Below, piece by piece: positions 43,061 to 52,963 of a stretch of 64,000 nt of DNA (the stretch's first letter is position 1; every line of letters begins with the position of its first letter). This DNA comes from Shewanella sp. Isolate13. Its GTDB lineage: Bacteria > Pseudomonadota > Gammaproteobacteria > Enterobacterales > Shewanellaceae. Both the position numbers and the translations under genes were made by a program. Location: the NCBI RefSeq assembly GCF_022398325.1, contig NZ_JAKEVD010000016.1:37170-101169 (forward strand). The letters are read 5' to 3'. The notes beneath the pieces are model-generated. The model was not told the DNA's origin, did no database searches, and saw nothing but the letters and a program-made list of their open reading frames with translations.

Positions 43061-44728
43061 ATGGCTCAGTTTGTATATAGCATGCTTAGAGTGGGCAAGA
43101 TTGTTCCGCCTAAGAAACAGATCCTTAAGGATATCTCATTAAGTTTTTTCCCTGGCGCTAAGATTGGTGTTTTAGGCCTAAACGGTTCTGGTAAATCTAC
43201 CCTATTGCGCATCATGGCCGGTATCGATACCGAAATTGAGGGTGAAGCGCGCCCAATGCAAGATCTTAAGATTGGTTACCTACCACAGGAACCAAAACTA
43301 GATCCAAACCAAACCGTACGTGAAGCGGTAGAAGAAGCGGTAGCCGAGGCCAAAAATGCATTGGTTCGTTTAGATGAAGTCTATGCCCTTTACGCTGAGC
43401 CAGATGCCGATTTCGACGCCCTTGCTAAAGAGCAGGGTGAGCTAGAAGCAATTATTCAATCTCAGGATGCCCATAACCTAGATGTGGCACTAGACAGAGC
43501 GGCAAATGCCCTACGTCTGCCAGATTGGGATGAGAAAATTGAAGTGCTATCGGGTGGTGAGCGTCGCCGTGTGGCCATCTGTCGTCTGTTACTTGAAAAG
43601 CCAGACATGCTATTACTCGATGAGCCAACCAACCACTTGGACGCCGAATCAGTAGCTTGGTTAGAGCGCTTCTTGCAGGAATACACGGGAACGGTTGTGG
43701 CGATTACCCACGATAGATACTTCCTCGATAACGCTGCAGGCTGGATCTTAGAACTTGACCGTGGTGAAGGTATTCCATGGGAAGGTAACTACTCTTCATG
43801 GCTTGAGCAGAAAGATGCACGTCTACAACAAGAGTCGGCCACCGAAAGTGCCCGTCAAAAGACGATTGCCAAAGAACTTGAGTGGGTACGTCAAGGCTCT
43901 AAGGGCCGTCAGTCTAAAGGTAAGGCGCGTATGGCTCGCTTCGAAGAGCTTAATACCAACGACTACCAAAAGCGTAATGAGACTAACGAGCTATTCATTC
44001 CGCCAGGACCACGCCTAGGTGATAAGGTTATTGAAATTAATAACCTGACTAAGTCTTATGGCGACCGCGTATTGATCGATGACTTAAGCTTCTCCGTGCC
44101 TAAGGGCGCGATTGTCGGTATTATCGGTGCCAACGGTGCAGGTAAGTCAACCCTATTCAAGATGATCTCTGGCGCTGAGCAGCCTGATAGCGGCAGCGTT
44201 GAGCTAGGTGAGTCGGTACAGATCGCATCGGTTGAACAGTTCCGTGATTCTATGAATGACAAGAACACCGTTTGGGAAGAGATCTCTGGCGGCCAAGATA
44301 TCATGCGCATCAACAACACAGAAATTCCAAGCCGTGCCTATGTGGGCCGCTTTAACTTCCGTGGTGGCGATCAGCAGAAGATTATCGGCACCCTGTCTGG
44401 TGGTGAGCGTAACCGTGTGCACTTGGCTAAGCTGTTGCAAGCTGGCGGTAACGTACTGCTTCTCGACGAACCAACCAACGACCTAGACGTTGAAACGTTA
44501 CGTGCACTTGAAGAAGCGCTACTTGAGTTCCCAGGTTGTGCCATGGTGATCTCGCACGACCGTTGGTTCCTAGATAGAATCGCGACTCACATCCTAGACT
44601 ACCGTGATGAAGGTAAAGTGAACTTCTACGAAGGTAACTACACCGAATACTCAACTTGGTTGAAAGACACCATGGGTACCGATGTGATTGAACCACATCG
44701 CTTAAAGTACAAGCGTATGGTTAAGTAA
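43061..44728 (+). CDS. ettA: Energy-dependent translational throttle protein EttA
   Basis: A soluble ABC-F ATPase that binds the ribosomal E site and gates entry into elongation according to the ADP/ATP ratio. The start at 43061 (MAQFVYSMLRVGKIVPPKKQ) has an aagagaaa ribosome site and gives 555 aa, the E. coli length; the longer frame from 42962 is not supported. Two ABC cassettes are visible (GLNGSGKST / LSGGERRRVA / LLLDEPTNHLD and GANGAGKST / LSGGERNRVHL / LLLDEPTNDLD), with an arm and P-site-tRNA linker between them. Confidence 0.96.
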   Translation: MAQFVYSMLRVGKIVPPKKQILKDISLSFFPGAKIGVLGLNGSGKSTLLRIMAGIDTEIEGEARPMQDLKIGYLPQEPKLDPNQTVREAVEEAVAEAKNALVRLDEVYALYAEPDADFDALAKEQGELEAIIQSQDAHNLDVALDRAANALRLPDWDEKIEVLSGGERRRVAICRLLLEKPDMLLLDEPTNHLDAESVAWLERFLQEYTGTVVAITHDRYFLDNAAGWILELDRGEGIPWEGNYSSWLEQKDARLQQESATESARQKTIAKELEWVRQGSKGRQSKGKARMARFEELNTNDYQKRNETNELFIPPGPRLGDKVIEINNLTKSYGDRVLIDDLSFSVPKGAIVGIIGANGAGKSTLFKMISGAEQPDSGSVELGESVQIASVEQFRDSMNDKNTVWEEISGGQDIMRINNTEIPSRAYVGRFNFRGGDQQKIIGTLSGGERNRVHLAKLLQAGGNVLLLDEPTNDLDVETLRALEEALLEFPGCAMVISHDRWFLDRIATHILDYRDEGKVNFYEGNYTEYSTWLKDTMGTDVIEPHRLKYKRMVK

Positions 44729-44745
44729 GTTTTACCACTCGATTT

Positions 44746-44770
44746 AAAAGGAGGCCTCGGCCTCCTTTTT
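44746..44770 (+). terminator. Terminator of ettA
   Basis: A GC-rich stem (aaggaggcc paired with ggcctcctt) directly precedes a T-run, 20 bp after the ettA stop codon. Confidence 0.85.
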
Positions 44771-44984
44771 TATTACACAGCTACAATGCTGTCATTTACT
44801 CTACGCCCGCTCTGCTTCCATAAAGCAAGCCTCTCTATAGAATCCGCACAAAAATTTCCCAGTTCAATAACAAAAAGCTTAATAATTATGCCAAAATGCC
44901 ATTTGGTATAAATTAGCCAATCGAAATAGCAGCGGTTTCTACCGCTAGAATAATAACAAGACGCTATTAAAGGACGATAATGTA

Positions 44985-46145
44985 ATGGACGATAAAGCTC
45001 ACGCAACGACGGTGGAAGATAACACGCTCGACACCTCATCCACTTCAGGGAGCAAGCCCCCAGCGGAAACTCAGGCTCAAGTTCACACTCAAACTAGCAA
45101 ATCCAGCGGCTTCTTAAACAGTATCAATCACTTTCGCGGTATCGCCATTATCTTTATAGTCATGGCCCACTGTTACCGTCCTGCAGGCTGGCAGATAGAA
45201 ACCTTTGCCGACAAGGCTTGGTTTAATTTGATGATGAACGGCACGGTGTTTTTCGTGTTTATCTCAGGTTTTCTGTTCCACCATGTGTTTTATCACCGCT
45301 GGGATTATAAGAAGTATATGAAGAGCAAAACCAAGTTTGTTTTTCTGCCCTACCTTCTACTGTCACTGCCTTGGATTATCTGGCATATCACGGTCGGCAC
45401 CGATCCTATGATGCATAAAGAGCTCGCCGATATCACAGCTCCTGCACAAGCCGCTAGTTGGTATGTCATCACCGGCCGCACCCTTACCGCTTATTGGTAT
45501 ATCCCCATGGGTATGATGCTGTTTGCGCTGTCGCCTTGGGTCATGTACCTCATTAAGAAACAACAAGTACTCTACTACGCCATTCCGCTGCTATTGATTG
45601 CCATCATGGTGCATAGACCGATTTCTAACCTCAATGCGATCCAGTCCTTAGTCTATTTTTTACCTGTGTACCTGCTTGGGGTTTGGGGCTCAGCCCATCG
45701 AGATAAGCTGTTTCCATTTATCGACAGGTATTGGTTGCCGATGTTGCTGGGTGGCATTGCCTTAGCACTGATCCAAGCCGAGTATTTTGGTGCTGGGGTA
45801 TTGAATAAAGCCCCATTTGAGATGACAGTACCGGATCTGATGCTGCCGCAAAAAATCTTACTGACCTTAGTCATACTGGCAATTTTAAATAAGTTTGAAC
45901 ATATCTCGATTAAGCCATTACAAAAACTGGCCGAGGTCAGTTTTGCCATCTACTTTATCCACCCTTGGATCACCACGCCTTGGTGGATGATCTACGACAG
46001 CCCAGATCTATTCGGTCTCGCGGGCCAAGGTAATATCTTTACCACCTTAATCGTTACCCTTGTGGTAGTAACCATCTCATACATGATTGCGATAGTGATA
46101 AAGAAACTGCTCAGTAAGCGTAGCCGCTATCTAATTGGTTGGTAA
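44985..46145 (+). CDS. Acyltransferase 3 family membrane protein
   Basis: A 386-aa integral membrane acyltransferase (OafA/YrhL-like) that would O-acylate a surface polysaccharide or other acceptor. About 45 polar N-terminal residues are followed by the family start LNSINHFRGIAIIFIVMAHCYRP, with the conserved Arg and His, then about ten membrane spans and a C-terminal FAIYFIHPWI segment. A ribosome site (agga) precedes the ATG. The next gene is a periplasmic-type phosphatase in the same direction; a functional link is unproven. Confidence 0.82.
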   Translation: MDDKAHATTVEDNTLDTSSTSGSKPPAETQAQVHTQTSKSSGFLNSINHFRGIAIIFIVMAHCYRPAGWQIETFADKAWFNLMMNGTVFFVFISGFLFHHVFYHRWDYKKYMKSKTKFVFLPYLLLSLPWIIWHITVGTDPMMHKELADITAPAQAASWYVITGRTLTAYWYIPMGMMLFALSPWVMYLIKKQQVLYYAIPLLLIAIMVHRPISNLNAIQSLVYFLPVYLLGVWGSAHRDKLFPFIDRYWLPMLLGGIALALIQAEYFGAGVLNKAPFEMTVPDLMLPQKILLTLVILAILNKFEHISIKPLQKLAEVSFAIYFIHPWITTPWWMIYDSPDLFGLAGQGNIFTTLIVTLVVVTISYMIAIVIKKLLSKRSRYLIGW

Positions 46146-46238
46146 TGACGGACACGAACCTAAGCTGGAACTAAAAATAGCAACAAGCACTATCAATAAA
46201 CACTGCTCATAATAACGATTAATAAGAAACTAAAGATT

Positions 46239-47321
46239 ATGCTCAAAGCCCTACTTTACACCACAGCACTCGTTGGCCTATCGGGTCAGCTAAGCGCTAA
46301 TGATGCCAGCAACTATCAGTTTGATGGCCCCTATGTCATTCAAGACCAAAGTGCTGTTCAAAGCGCATCCCAGCAAACAGCCTACTGGATCTGTAATAGT
46401 AAACTGACGAGTTACCAAGTGAGTCAGCACTCGCTAAAGCGGCCTGAAAACTGCGGCAACTTGCCTGAGCCGCTCCTCACCGATGATGTCAAACAAGTCA
46501 TGCCTGACAGCTATGATGGGGTGAAAAAAGTCGTTGCCCTCAGTGATGTCCATGGCCAATACGATGTGTTAATCACCCTACTTAAAAATCAAAACATCAT
46601 CGATGCCGATAACAACTGGGCCTTTGGCGATGGCCACATGGTGATGACCGGAGACATGTTTGATCGCGGCGATCAGATAAACGAAGTGCTGTGGTTTATG
46701 TATAAGCTAGACAGGCAAGCCAAAGCCGCTGGCGGCATGCTACATCTGCTGATGGGTAACCATGAGCAGATGGTGCTAGGTGGTGACTTAAGGTACGTGC
46801 ATGAGCGTTATGACTTAGCCAGTAAATTACTAGGTAGAAGTAACGATGCCCTCTATGGCGAGGACACAGAGATTGGCCAGTGGCTGAGAAGCAAGAACAC
46901 CCTAGTCAAGATTAATGACGTACTCTATATGCATGGCGGCATTAGCAATGAATGGCTCGAACGTCAGTTGACTATCGCAGAGGCTAACCAGTTATTTCGC
47001 GCAAACATAGGCAGGCCTAAGGCGGAGCTAAAACAAGATGACCTGCTAAGTTTTCTGTTCTACGGCAATGGCCCCACTTGGTATCGCGGCTACTTTTCAG
47101 ATGCCTTCACCGAAGCCGAGCTCGACAAAATTCTCAGCTATTTTGACGTTAACCACATCACCGTGGGGCACACCTCTCAGAAACAGGTGTTAGGCTTATT
47201 TGATAATAAGATTATAGCTATCGACAGTAGTATTAAACTCGGCGCTCAGGGTGAGCTGTTGCTTATCAAAAACGGCGAGTTAACCCGAGGGCTCTATGAC
47301 GGCTCGCGCCAGGCACTTTAA
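46239..47321 (+). CDS. Shewanella-like PPP-family protein phosphatase, exported
   Basis: A 360-aa metallophosphoesterase. The N-terminus MLKALLYTTALVGLSGQLSA looks like a signal peptide, so the enzyme is probably periplasmic. The PPP signature motifs occur in order: VALSDVHGQYD, MTGDMFDRGDQ, LLMGNHEQMV, MHGGISNEW and ITVGHTSQ. This combination matches the Shewanella-like (SLP/Shelph) phosphatases, a family that includes the cold-active protein-tyrosine phosphatase described from Shewanella. The physiological substrate is unknown. Confidence 0.85.
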   Translation: MLKALLYTTALVGLSGQLSANDASNYQFDGPYVIQDQSAVQSASQQTAYWICNSKLTSYQVSQHSLKRPENCGNLPEPLLTDDVKQVMPDSYDGVKKVVALSDVHGQYDVLITLLKNQNIIDADNNWAFGDGHMVMTGDMFDRGDQINEVLWFMYKLDRQAKAAGGMLHLLMGNHEQMVLGGDLRYVHERYDLASKLLGRSNDALYGEDTEIGQWLRSKNTLVKINDVLYMHGGISNEWLERQLTIAEANQLFRANIGRPKAELKQDDLLSFLFYGNGPTWYRGYFSDAFTEAELDKILSYFDVNHITVGHTSQKQVLGLFDNKIIAIDSSIKLGAQGELLLIKNGELTRGLYDGSRQAL

Positions 47322-47665
47322 GCCAAGTACTTTAAGTAGTCGCGTTAAATATAGAGAGCCATCCACTGTAATGGATGACTCTCTATATTTCAATTCTGCA
47401 TTGACCATCTCAATTAACATCTCGCTCAACTTCAACACGACTTCGATAGCCGAACTGTTTGTATAAAGGTTCTCTTCCCAGCTGCACACCGCAACCTTTG
47501 ATGGAAAAACGATAGTAATCAATCAAAAATGTGAAATTCGATAAAATATCGTTAAAAACATGTAAAGCGGTAACTTCTAATTTTCTTTACTTTACATTGC
47601 TTTACTCTACATCAGCGTATTTTTATCTAAAATAATCCCAACTTTGGCTGTGTAAGTAATCACTC
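47322..47665. other. Intergenic region with a large inverted repeat
   Basis: A 344-bp gap without a gene. It contains a strong inverted repeat at 47347-47391: aaatatagagag pairs with ctctctatattt, and catcca pairs with tggatg inside, with loop ctgtaa. This probably terminates the phosphatase gene. The rest is AT-rich and includes the promoter region of the RND pair. Confidence 0.6.
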
Positions 47666-48778
47666 ATGAAACCATCTTATTACCTTGTTCCCATATTGCT
47701 CATTGTTGTTGGCGCAATTTCCTATAGTAGTTTCTCAGAAGCGAAACGCACCGATAGCAAGGAACGCCCGGTTCGTACCGTGCCTGTCGTCACTGGCATC
47801 GTTGAGCAACATGAGCTTTCTCAATCACTTTCCCTAATAGGTAAACTCGATGCCGAGCAATCGGTCTTTATCGCACCGCAAATTGCCGGCAAGATTAAGT
47901 CGATCCGAGTCAATACTGAGCAGGAGATAGACCAAGGGCAAATATTAGTGCAGCTTGATGACGCCAAAGCACAAGCCGCGCTAGCCGAGGCCGCTGCTTA
48001 CCTAGCCGATGAGAAACGTAAGCTGAAAGAGTTTCAGAAGCTTATCGATCAGAACGCCATCACTAAAACTGAGATTGACGCCCAAAAAGCCAGTGTCGAC
48101 ATGGCCAGTGCTCGCTTAGCCGCGGCTCAAGCCGATCTAGACTATCACTACCTCAGTGCACCGTTTTCAGGCACGGCAGGTCTTATCGACTTTAGCCAAG
48201 GTAAGATGGTGAGCGCAGGCACAGAGCTACTCACTCTTGATGATCTTTCAAGTATGCGCCTCGATCTACAAGTGCCAGAGAACTACCTATCACAGCTCAG
48301 TGTGGGCATGTCAGTGAGTGCTAACAGCCGCGCTTGGCCGCAAAAGGAGTTTATCGGCAAGGTGACAGCCATCGACTCTCGGGTAAATCAAGACACCTTG
48401 AACCTCAGGGTTCGAGTGCAATTTGATAATCCAACCCACCAGCTAAAACCCGGCATGATGATGTCAGCAACCTTATTGTTCCCAAGTATTGCAGAGCCGG
48501 TGATCCCAGTGCAGGCACTTGAGTACTCAGGTACTAACCGCTTCGTCTATGTGATTGGCGAGGACGGTATTGCTAAGCGTACCAAGGTGACGCTTGGTGC
48601 CCGCGTTGAAGATCAAGTACTGATCAGTCAAGGCCTGACAATTGGCGATAAAGTGGTGGTACAGGGACTCGTCAATATGCGTGATGGGCTAAGGGTCAAC
48701 GATCTTGCAGAGCCTGCATTGGCACAAAAAGGCGCAGTAAAAGACGCTGAAGAGCAGCAAGCAAGGGGAAGCATCTAA
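47666..48778 (+). CDS. RND efflux periplasmic adaptor (membrane fusion protein)
   Basis: A 370-aa HlyD/AcrA-type adaptor with one N-terminal membrane anchor (YYLVPILLIVVGAISYSSF) and no lipobox. The barrel-sandwich halves (IVEQHELSQSLSLIGKLDAE... and LDYHYLSAPFSGTAGLIDFSQGKMVSAG) bracket a helical hairpin, followed by the beta-barrel and membrane-proximal domains. Its stop codon is directly followed by the ATG of the RND pump, so the two are translationally coupled. No regulator or outer-membrane channel gene is adjacent, so a TolC-type partner must be elsewhere. Confidence 0.92.
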   Translation: MKPSYYLVPILLIVVGAISYSSFSEAKRTDSKERPVRTVPVVTGIVEQHELSQSLSLIGKLDAEQSVFIAPQIAGKIKSIRVNTEQEIDQGQILVQLDDAKAQAALAEAAAYLADEKRKLKEFQKLIDQNAITKTEIDAQKASVDMASARLAAAQADLDYHYLSAPFSGTAGLIDFSQGKMVSAGTELLTLDDLSSMRLDLQVPENYLSQLSVGMSVSANSRAWPQKEFIGKVTAIDSRVNQDTLNLRVRVQFDNPTHQLKPGMMMSATLLFPSIAEPVIPVQALEYSGTNRFVYVIGEDGIAKRTKVTLGARVEDQVLISQGLTIGDKVVVQGLVNMRDGLRVNDLAEPALAQKGAVKDAEEQQARGSI

Positions 48779-51700
48779 ATGTGGTTGTCTGATGTTTCAG
48801 TAAAACGCCCTGTCGTTGCCATAGTACTGAGTCTACTGCTGTGTGTTTTCGGCGCCGTCTCATTTAGCAAGCTTGCCGTGCGCGAGATGCCCGATGTGGA
48901 AAGTCCGGTTGTCACCGTGATGACCACCTATGAGGGGGCTTCTGCAACCATCATGGAGAGCCAAATAACCACGGCACTAGAGTCTGAGTTAACCGGTATT
49001 AGTGGTGTCGATCAGATTGAATCTATCACCCGCAACGGCATGTCGCGCATTACCGTGACCTTCCTGCTGGGGTGGGATCTCACCGAAGGGGTGAGCGATG
49101 TACGCGATGCGGTAGCCCGTGCTCAAAGACGCTTACCAGACGAAGCCAATGACCCGATTGTTTCAAAAGACAACGGCTCTGGTGAGCCTGCGGTGTATGT
49201 CAATTTAAGCTCATCGGTTATGGATAGAACCCAGCTGACCGATTATGCCCAGCGCGTGCTAGAGGACAGATTTAGCCTTATCTCCGGCGTCAGCAGTGTC
49301 AATATTTCAGGCGGCTTATACAAGGTGATGTATGTACAGCTCAACCCAGAGCTGATGGCCGGTCGTAACATTACCGCCGGTGATATCGTCAAAGTGCTGA
49401 ACCGTGAAAATGTCGAGACCCCGGGTGGTGAAGTACGAAATGACACCACAGTAATGGCGGTGCGTACGGCGCGCTTGTATCAGACTCCCGATGATTTCAA
49501 CTATTTAGTACTACGCACCGCAGCCGATGGCTCGCAGGTATACCTAAAGGATGTCGCCAATGTGTTTATTGGTGCAGAGAATGAAAACTCTACCTTCAAG
49601 AGCGATGGCGTGGTCAACATCAGCCTAGGCATAGTGCCTCAGTCAGATGCTAACCCGCTTGAAGTTGCCCAAGACGTACATAAAGAAGTGGATCTTATTC
49701 AGAAGTTTCTGCCCGAAGGCACCAAGCTGATTGTCGATTATGACTCTACCGTATTTATTGACCGTTCGATTGATGAAGTCTTCAGTACCCTAGCCGTAAC
49801 CGCTCTACTGGTTGTCTTAGTACTGTATATCTTCATCGGCCAAGCGAGGGCAACTCTGATCCCAGCGGTGACGGTTCCGGTGTCACTCATTTCCGCCTTT
49901 ATCGCCGCTAACATGTTTGGCTACTCGATTAACCTACTGACCCTAATGGCGCTTATTTTATCTATCGGCTTAGTGGTCGACGATGCCATCGTTGTGGTTG
50001 AGAATATCTTCCATCATATCGAAAAGGGTGAACCGCCAATCTTGGCCGCCTATAACGGCACCCGAGAAGTCGGCTTTGCCGTTATGGCAACCACGGCAGT
50101 ACTGGTGATGGTATTTCTGCCTATCTCCTTTATGGAAGGCATGGTGGGGCTACTGTTTACCGAGTTCTCGGTCATGCTGGCCGTATCTGTGCTGTTTTCA
50201 TCCTTGATTGCTCTGACCTTAACGCCTGTACTTGGCAGTAAAATCCTTAAAGCCAACGTTAAACCTAACCGCTTTAACCTCTGGGTCGAGTCAGTATTTA
50301 CTCGCCTCGAGAACTTCTATCGCAAAATGGTGACCAAAGCCGTTTCACTCAGACTGGCTGCGCCACTGGTAATTATCGCCTGTATCTTAGGCAGTGGCTG
50401 GTTAATGCAGCAGGTGCCAGCCCAGCTTGCGCCTCAAGAAGACAGAGGGGTGATTTTTGCCTTTATTAAGGGCGCGGAAGGTACCAGTTATAACCGTATG
50501 GCAGCCAATATGGAGATCGCCGAAGATAAACTGATGCCGCTACTGGGTCAGGGCGTGGTGAAATCATTCAGCATTCAAGCCCCAGCCTTTGGTGGTCGTG
50601 CTGGTGACCAAACGGGCTTTGTGATCATACAGCTTGAAGATTGGAATGAGCGTACAGTCAACGCCCAGCAAGCTCTTGGGGTTGTGGCAAACGCCCTAAA
50701 AGGCATTCCCGATGTGATGGTGCGACCGCTACTACCAGGCTTTAGAGGCGGCTCAAGCGAGCCAGTGCAATTTGTTCTTGGCGGCTCAGATTATCAAGAG
50801 CTGTTCAAATGGGCGCAACTACTGGAGGAGGAAGCGCTATATAGCCCTATTCTCGACAGCCCAGAGATCGACTATAAAGAAACCTCACCGGAACTGGTGG
50901 TAACCGTCGATAAAGAGCGCGCCGCAGAGCTTGGAATAAGCGTGGCCGAGGTATCGGAAACACTGGAGATCATGCTCGGCGGACGCAGTGAAACCACTTT
51001 TGTTGAGCGCGGTGAAGAGTACGATGTTTACCTTCGAGGCGATGAGAACAGCTTTAATAACGTGGCGGACTTAAGCCAGATCTATATGCGTTCCGCTACA
51101 GGCGAGCTGGTCACTCTAGATACTATCACCCATATTGAAGAGGTAGCGTCGGCGCTGAAACTGAGCCATAACAACAAGCAAAAATCGATCACCCTAAAGG
51201 CCAACTTAGGTGAAGGTTATACCTTGGGGGAGGCGCTGGATTTCTTAGATCAAAAAGCTATTGAGATGCTACCGAGCGACATTTCAGTTGCCTACACTGG
51301 CGAGTCTAAAGACTTTAAAGAGAATCAAAGCAGTATCTTTATCGTATTTGGCTTAGCCTTGTTGGTGGCCTACCTAGTATTGGCTGCGCAGTTTGAGAGC
51401 TTTATCAACCCGCTGGTGGTGATGTTTACCGTGCCAATGGGGGTATTTGGTGGCTTCTTAGGCCTTTACTTAACTGGCCAAGGTCTGAATATCTACAGCC
51501 AAATTGGTATGATCATGCTGATCGGTATGGTGACTAAAAATGGCATCTTGATTGTTGAATTTGCCAATCAGCTAAGAGACAAAGGACTTGAGATTGAGCA
51601 AGCGATTATCGATGCCTCGGTAAGACGCTTACGCCCTATTCTAATGACCGCCTTTACCACGCTTATCGGCGCGATTCCGTTGATCCTTTCGACTGGTGCG

Positions 51701-51889
51701 GGCGCAGAGAGCCGCATCTCTGTCGGTACAGTGGTGTTCTTTGGTATGGCCTTTGCCACCTTTGTCACCCTATTAGTTATTCCGGCTATGTATCGCTTAA
51801 TTTCTACCGCAACTAAGTCTCCAGGCTTTGTTGAGTCGCAGCTTAATCAGGCGATTGCTGAACACCAGCAGACGCTAATCAGTAAATAA
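48779..51889 (+). CDS. RND efflux transporter, HAE1 family
   Basis: A 1036-aa inner-membrane proton/drug antiporter subunit. It shows the RND topology of one membrane span (WLSDVSVKRPVVAIVLSLLL), a large periplasmic loop, spans 2-6, a second loop and spans 8-12. The proton-relay motif [14 protein letters not shown] is present in the fourth span. It follows its adaptor with no gap. The substrate range is not predictable. Its last codon and stop fall within a 16-bp tandem repeat. Confidence 0.94.
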   Translation: MWLSDVSVKRPVVAIVLSLLLCVFGAVSFSKLAVREMPDVESPVVTVMTTYEGASATIMESQITTALESELTGISGVDQIESITRNGMSRITVTFLLGWDLTEGVSDVRDAVARAQRRLPDEANDPIVSKDNGSGEPAVYVNLSSSVMDRTQLTDYAQRVLEDRFSLISGVSSVNISGGLYKVMYVQLNPELMAGRNITAGDIVKVLNRENVETPGGEVRNDTTVMAVRTARLYQTPDDFNYLVLRTAADGSQVYLKDVANVFIGAENENSTFKSDGVVNISLGIVPQSDANPLEVAQDVHKEVDLIQKFLPEGTKLIVDYDSTVFIDRSIDEVFSTLAVTALLVVLVLYIFIGQARATLIPAVTVPVSLISAFIAANMFGYSINLLTLMALILSIGLVVDDAIVVVENIFHHIEKGEPPILAAYNGTREVGFAVMATTAVLVMVFLPISFMEGMVGLLFTEFSVMLAVSVLFSSLIALTLTPVLGSKILKANVKPNRFNLWVESVFTRLENFYRKMVTKAVSLRLAAPLVIIACILGSGWLMQQVPAQLAPQEDRGVIFAFIKGAEGTSYNRMAANMEIAEDKLMPLLGQGVVKSFSIQAPAFGGRAGDQTGFVIIQLEDWNERTVNAQQALGVVANALKGIPDVMVRPLLPGFRGGSSEPVQFVLGGSDYQELFKWAQLLEEEALYSPILDSPEIDYKETSPELVVTVDKERAAELGISVAEVSETLEIMLGGRSETTFVERGEEYDVYLRGDENSFNNVADLSQIYMRSATGELVTLDTITHIEEVASALKLSHNNKQKSITLKANLGEGYTLGEALDFLDQKAIEMLPSDISVAYTGESKDFKENQSSIFIVFGLALLVAYLVLAAQFESFINPLVVMFTVPMGVFGGFLGLYLTGQGLNIYSQIGMIMLIGMVTKNGILIVEFANQLRDKGLEIEQAIIDASVRRLRPILMTAFTTLIGAIPLILSTGAGAESRISVGTVVFFGMAFATFVTLLVIPAMYRLISTATKSPGFVESQLNQAIAEHQQTLISK

Positions 51890-51936
51890 GAAAAGCAGTA
51901 AATAAGAAAAGCAGTAAATAAGAAAAGCAGTAAATA
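51881..51936. repeat. 16-bp tandem repeat at the 3' end of the RND gene
   Basis: Three exact copies of agtaaataagaaaagc (51881-51896, 51897-51912, 51913-51928) plus a partial fourth. The first copy contains the stop codon of the RND pump gene. Each copy repeats the same ending, so slippage could change copy number without altering the protein. Confidence 0.92.
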
Positions 51937-51949
51937 GCATTCACAATAT

Positions 51950-51978
51950 AAGGAGCTAAGCTTTCGGCTTGGCTCCTT
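51950..51978 (+). terminator. Terminator of the RND operon at 47.7-51.9 kb
   Basis: The 11-bp stem aaggagctaag pairs with cttggctcctt (one wobble pair) around the loop ctttcgg. Only a short T-run (ttt) follows, so strength is uncertain. Confidence 0.65.
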
Positions 51979-52114
51979 TCACTTCAGCCACTCAACCTTT
52001 AGTCATCCGCAAGCCACTTCTTTAGGTCAACTCGAACCAACTACTGAAAACTTGGCTTGATACTAGGTGAGTGATTCTTATCTATACTTAACACTCATTG
52101 TCACCTGTCAGGTT

Positions 52115-52309
52115 ATGCCTATGCAAAAACCACAGCCGAACGTTCTAGAACCCATGTTATATGAAACCTTTAATATCAATGGTCAATTTATAACGGAGCG
52201 CCGAACTCGCATAGATAGGCGAGTCAACGAACAAAACAATAGGCTAGATCTGTATGACCGCCGCCAAGCCCCCCAAAGACGCATGGCTCATGTAGACCTC
52301 TATATTTAG
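52115..52309 (+). CDS. Small conserved-looking Arg/Asp-rich protein
   Basis: I do not recognise this gene. From the ATG at 52115, which has agg six bases upstream, it encodes 64 aa: MPMQKPQPNVLEPMLYETF, then a charged tail with repeated ERR/DRR motifs (ITERRTRIDRRVNEQ, DLYDRRQAPQRR). No membrane segment is seen. The frame is open further upstream to 52067, but that part is hydrophobic and lacks a ribosome site. It could be a small nucleic-acid-binding or regulatory protein, but nothing confirms that. Confidence 0.5.
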   Translation: MPMQKPQPNVLEPMLYETFNINGQFITERRTRIDRRVNEQNNRLDLYDRRQAPQRRMAHVDLYI

Positions 52310-52489
52310 CATCGTTAACCATCGCGGTTAACACCGTCACTAAAACAGCCTTTATCCTGTGGTTATATCGATAATCTCTCGCTAAAAGCTTCGCTATTTT
52401 TACGCCTATGCAATAGTATTCTTTATACTCTAGTGCCCTTTGCCATAGCGCGCACACCTTAATTTCCAAGCTAACCAAACGAGCATACA

Positions 52490-52963
52490 GTGAAAAAAAT
52501 CGCCCTATTTGTCGATGTGCAAAACATCTATTACACCTGCCGCCAAGCCTATGGCCGCCAATTTAATTACCGCAAACTTTGGCAGCATCTCGGTTATGAA
52601 GGTGAAATAACAGCGGCTACCGCTTATGCCATTCATCGTGGTGACGATGGTCAGCTGAAGTTTCAAGACGCACTCAAGCATATCGGCTTTGAGGTAAAAC
52701 TTAAGCCTTTTATCCAACGCAGCGATGGCTCTGCTAAGGGAGATTGGGATGTGGGGATCACTATCGATATTATGGAAGCCGCCAGTGAGGTTGACGCAGT
52801 GATCTTACTCTCTGGTGATGGAGACTTCGATCTCTTGATGCAAAAAATTCACCAAAAATATAGTGTCGAAACGCAAGTGTATGGTGTACCAAGCTTAACA
52901 GCAAAATCACTTATCGATTCAGTAAATCAGTTTCATGAGATAGATAGCAGCCTACTTCTTTAA
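52490..52963 (+). CDS. NYN-domain (LabA/DUF88) protein
   Basis: A 157-aa PIN-like NYN-domain protein, a family proposed to cleave RNA. Acidic metal-binding motifs are visible in the expected order: IALFVDVQNIYY near the N-terminus, KGDWDVGITIDIMEAA in the middle, and ILLSGDGDFDLLMQKI. The start is a GTG at 52490. It is a single gene; targets are unknown. Confidence 0.88.
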   Translation: MKKIALFVDVQNIYYTCRQAYGRQFNYRKLWQHLGYEGEITAATAYAIHRGDDGQLKFQDALKHIGFEVKLKPFIQRSDGSAKGDWDVGITIDIMEAASEVDAVILLSGDGDFDLLMQKIHQKYSVETQVYGVPSLTAKSLIDSVNQFHEIDSSLLL

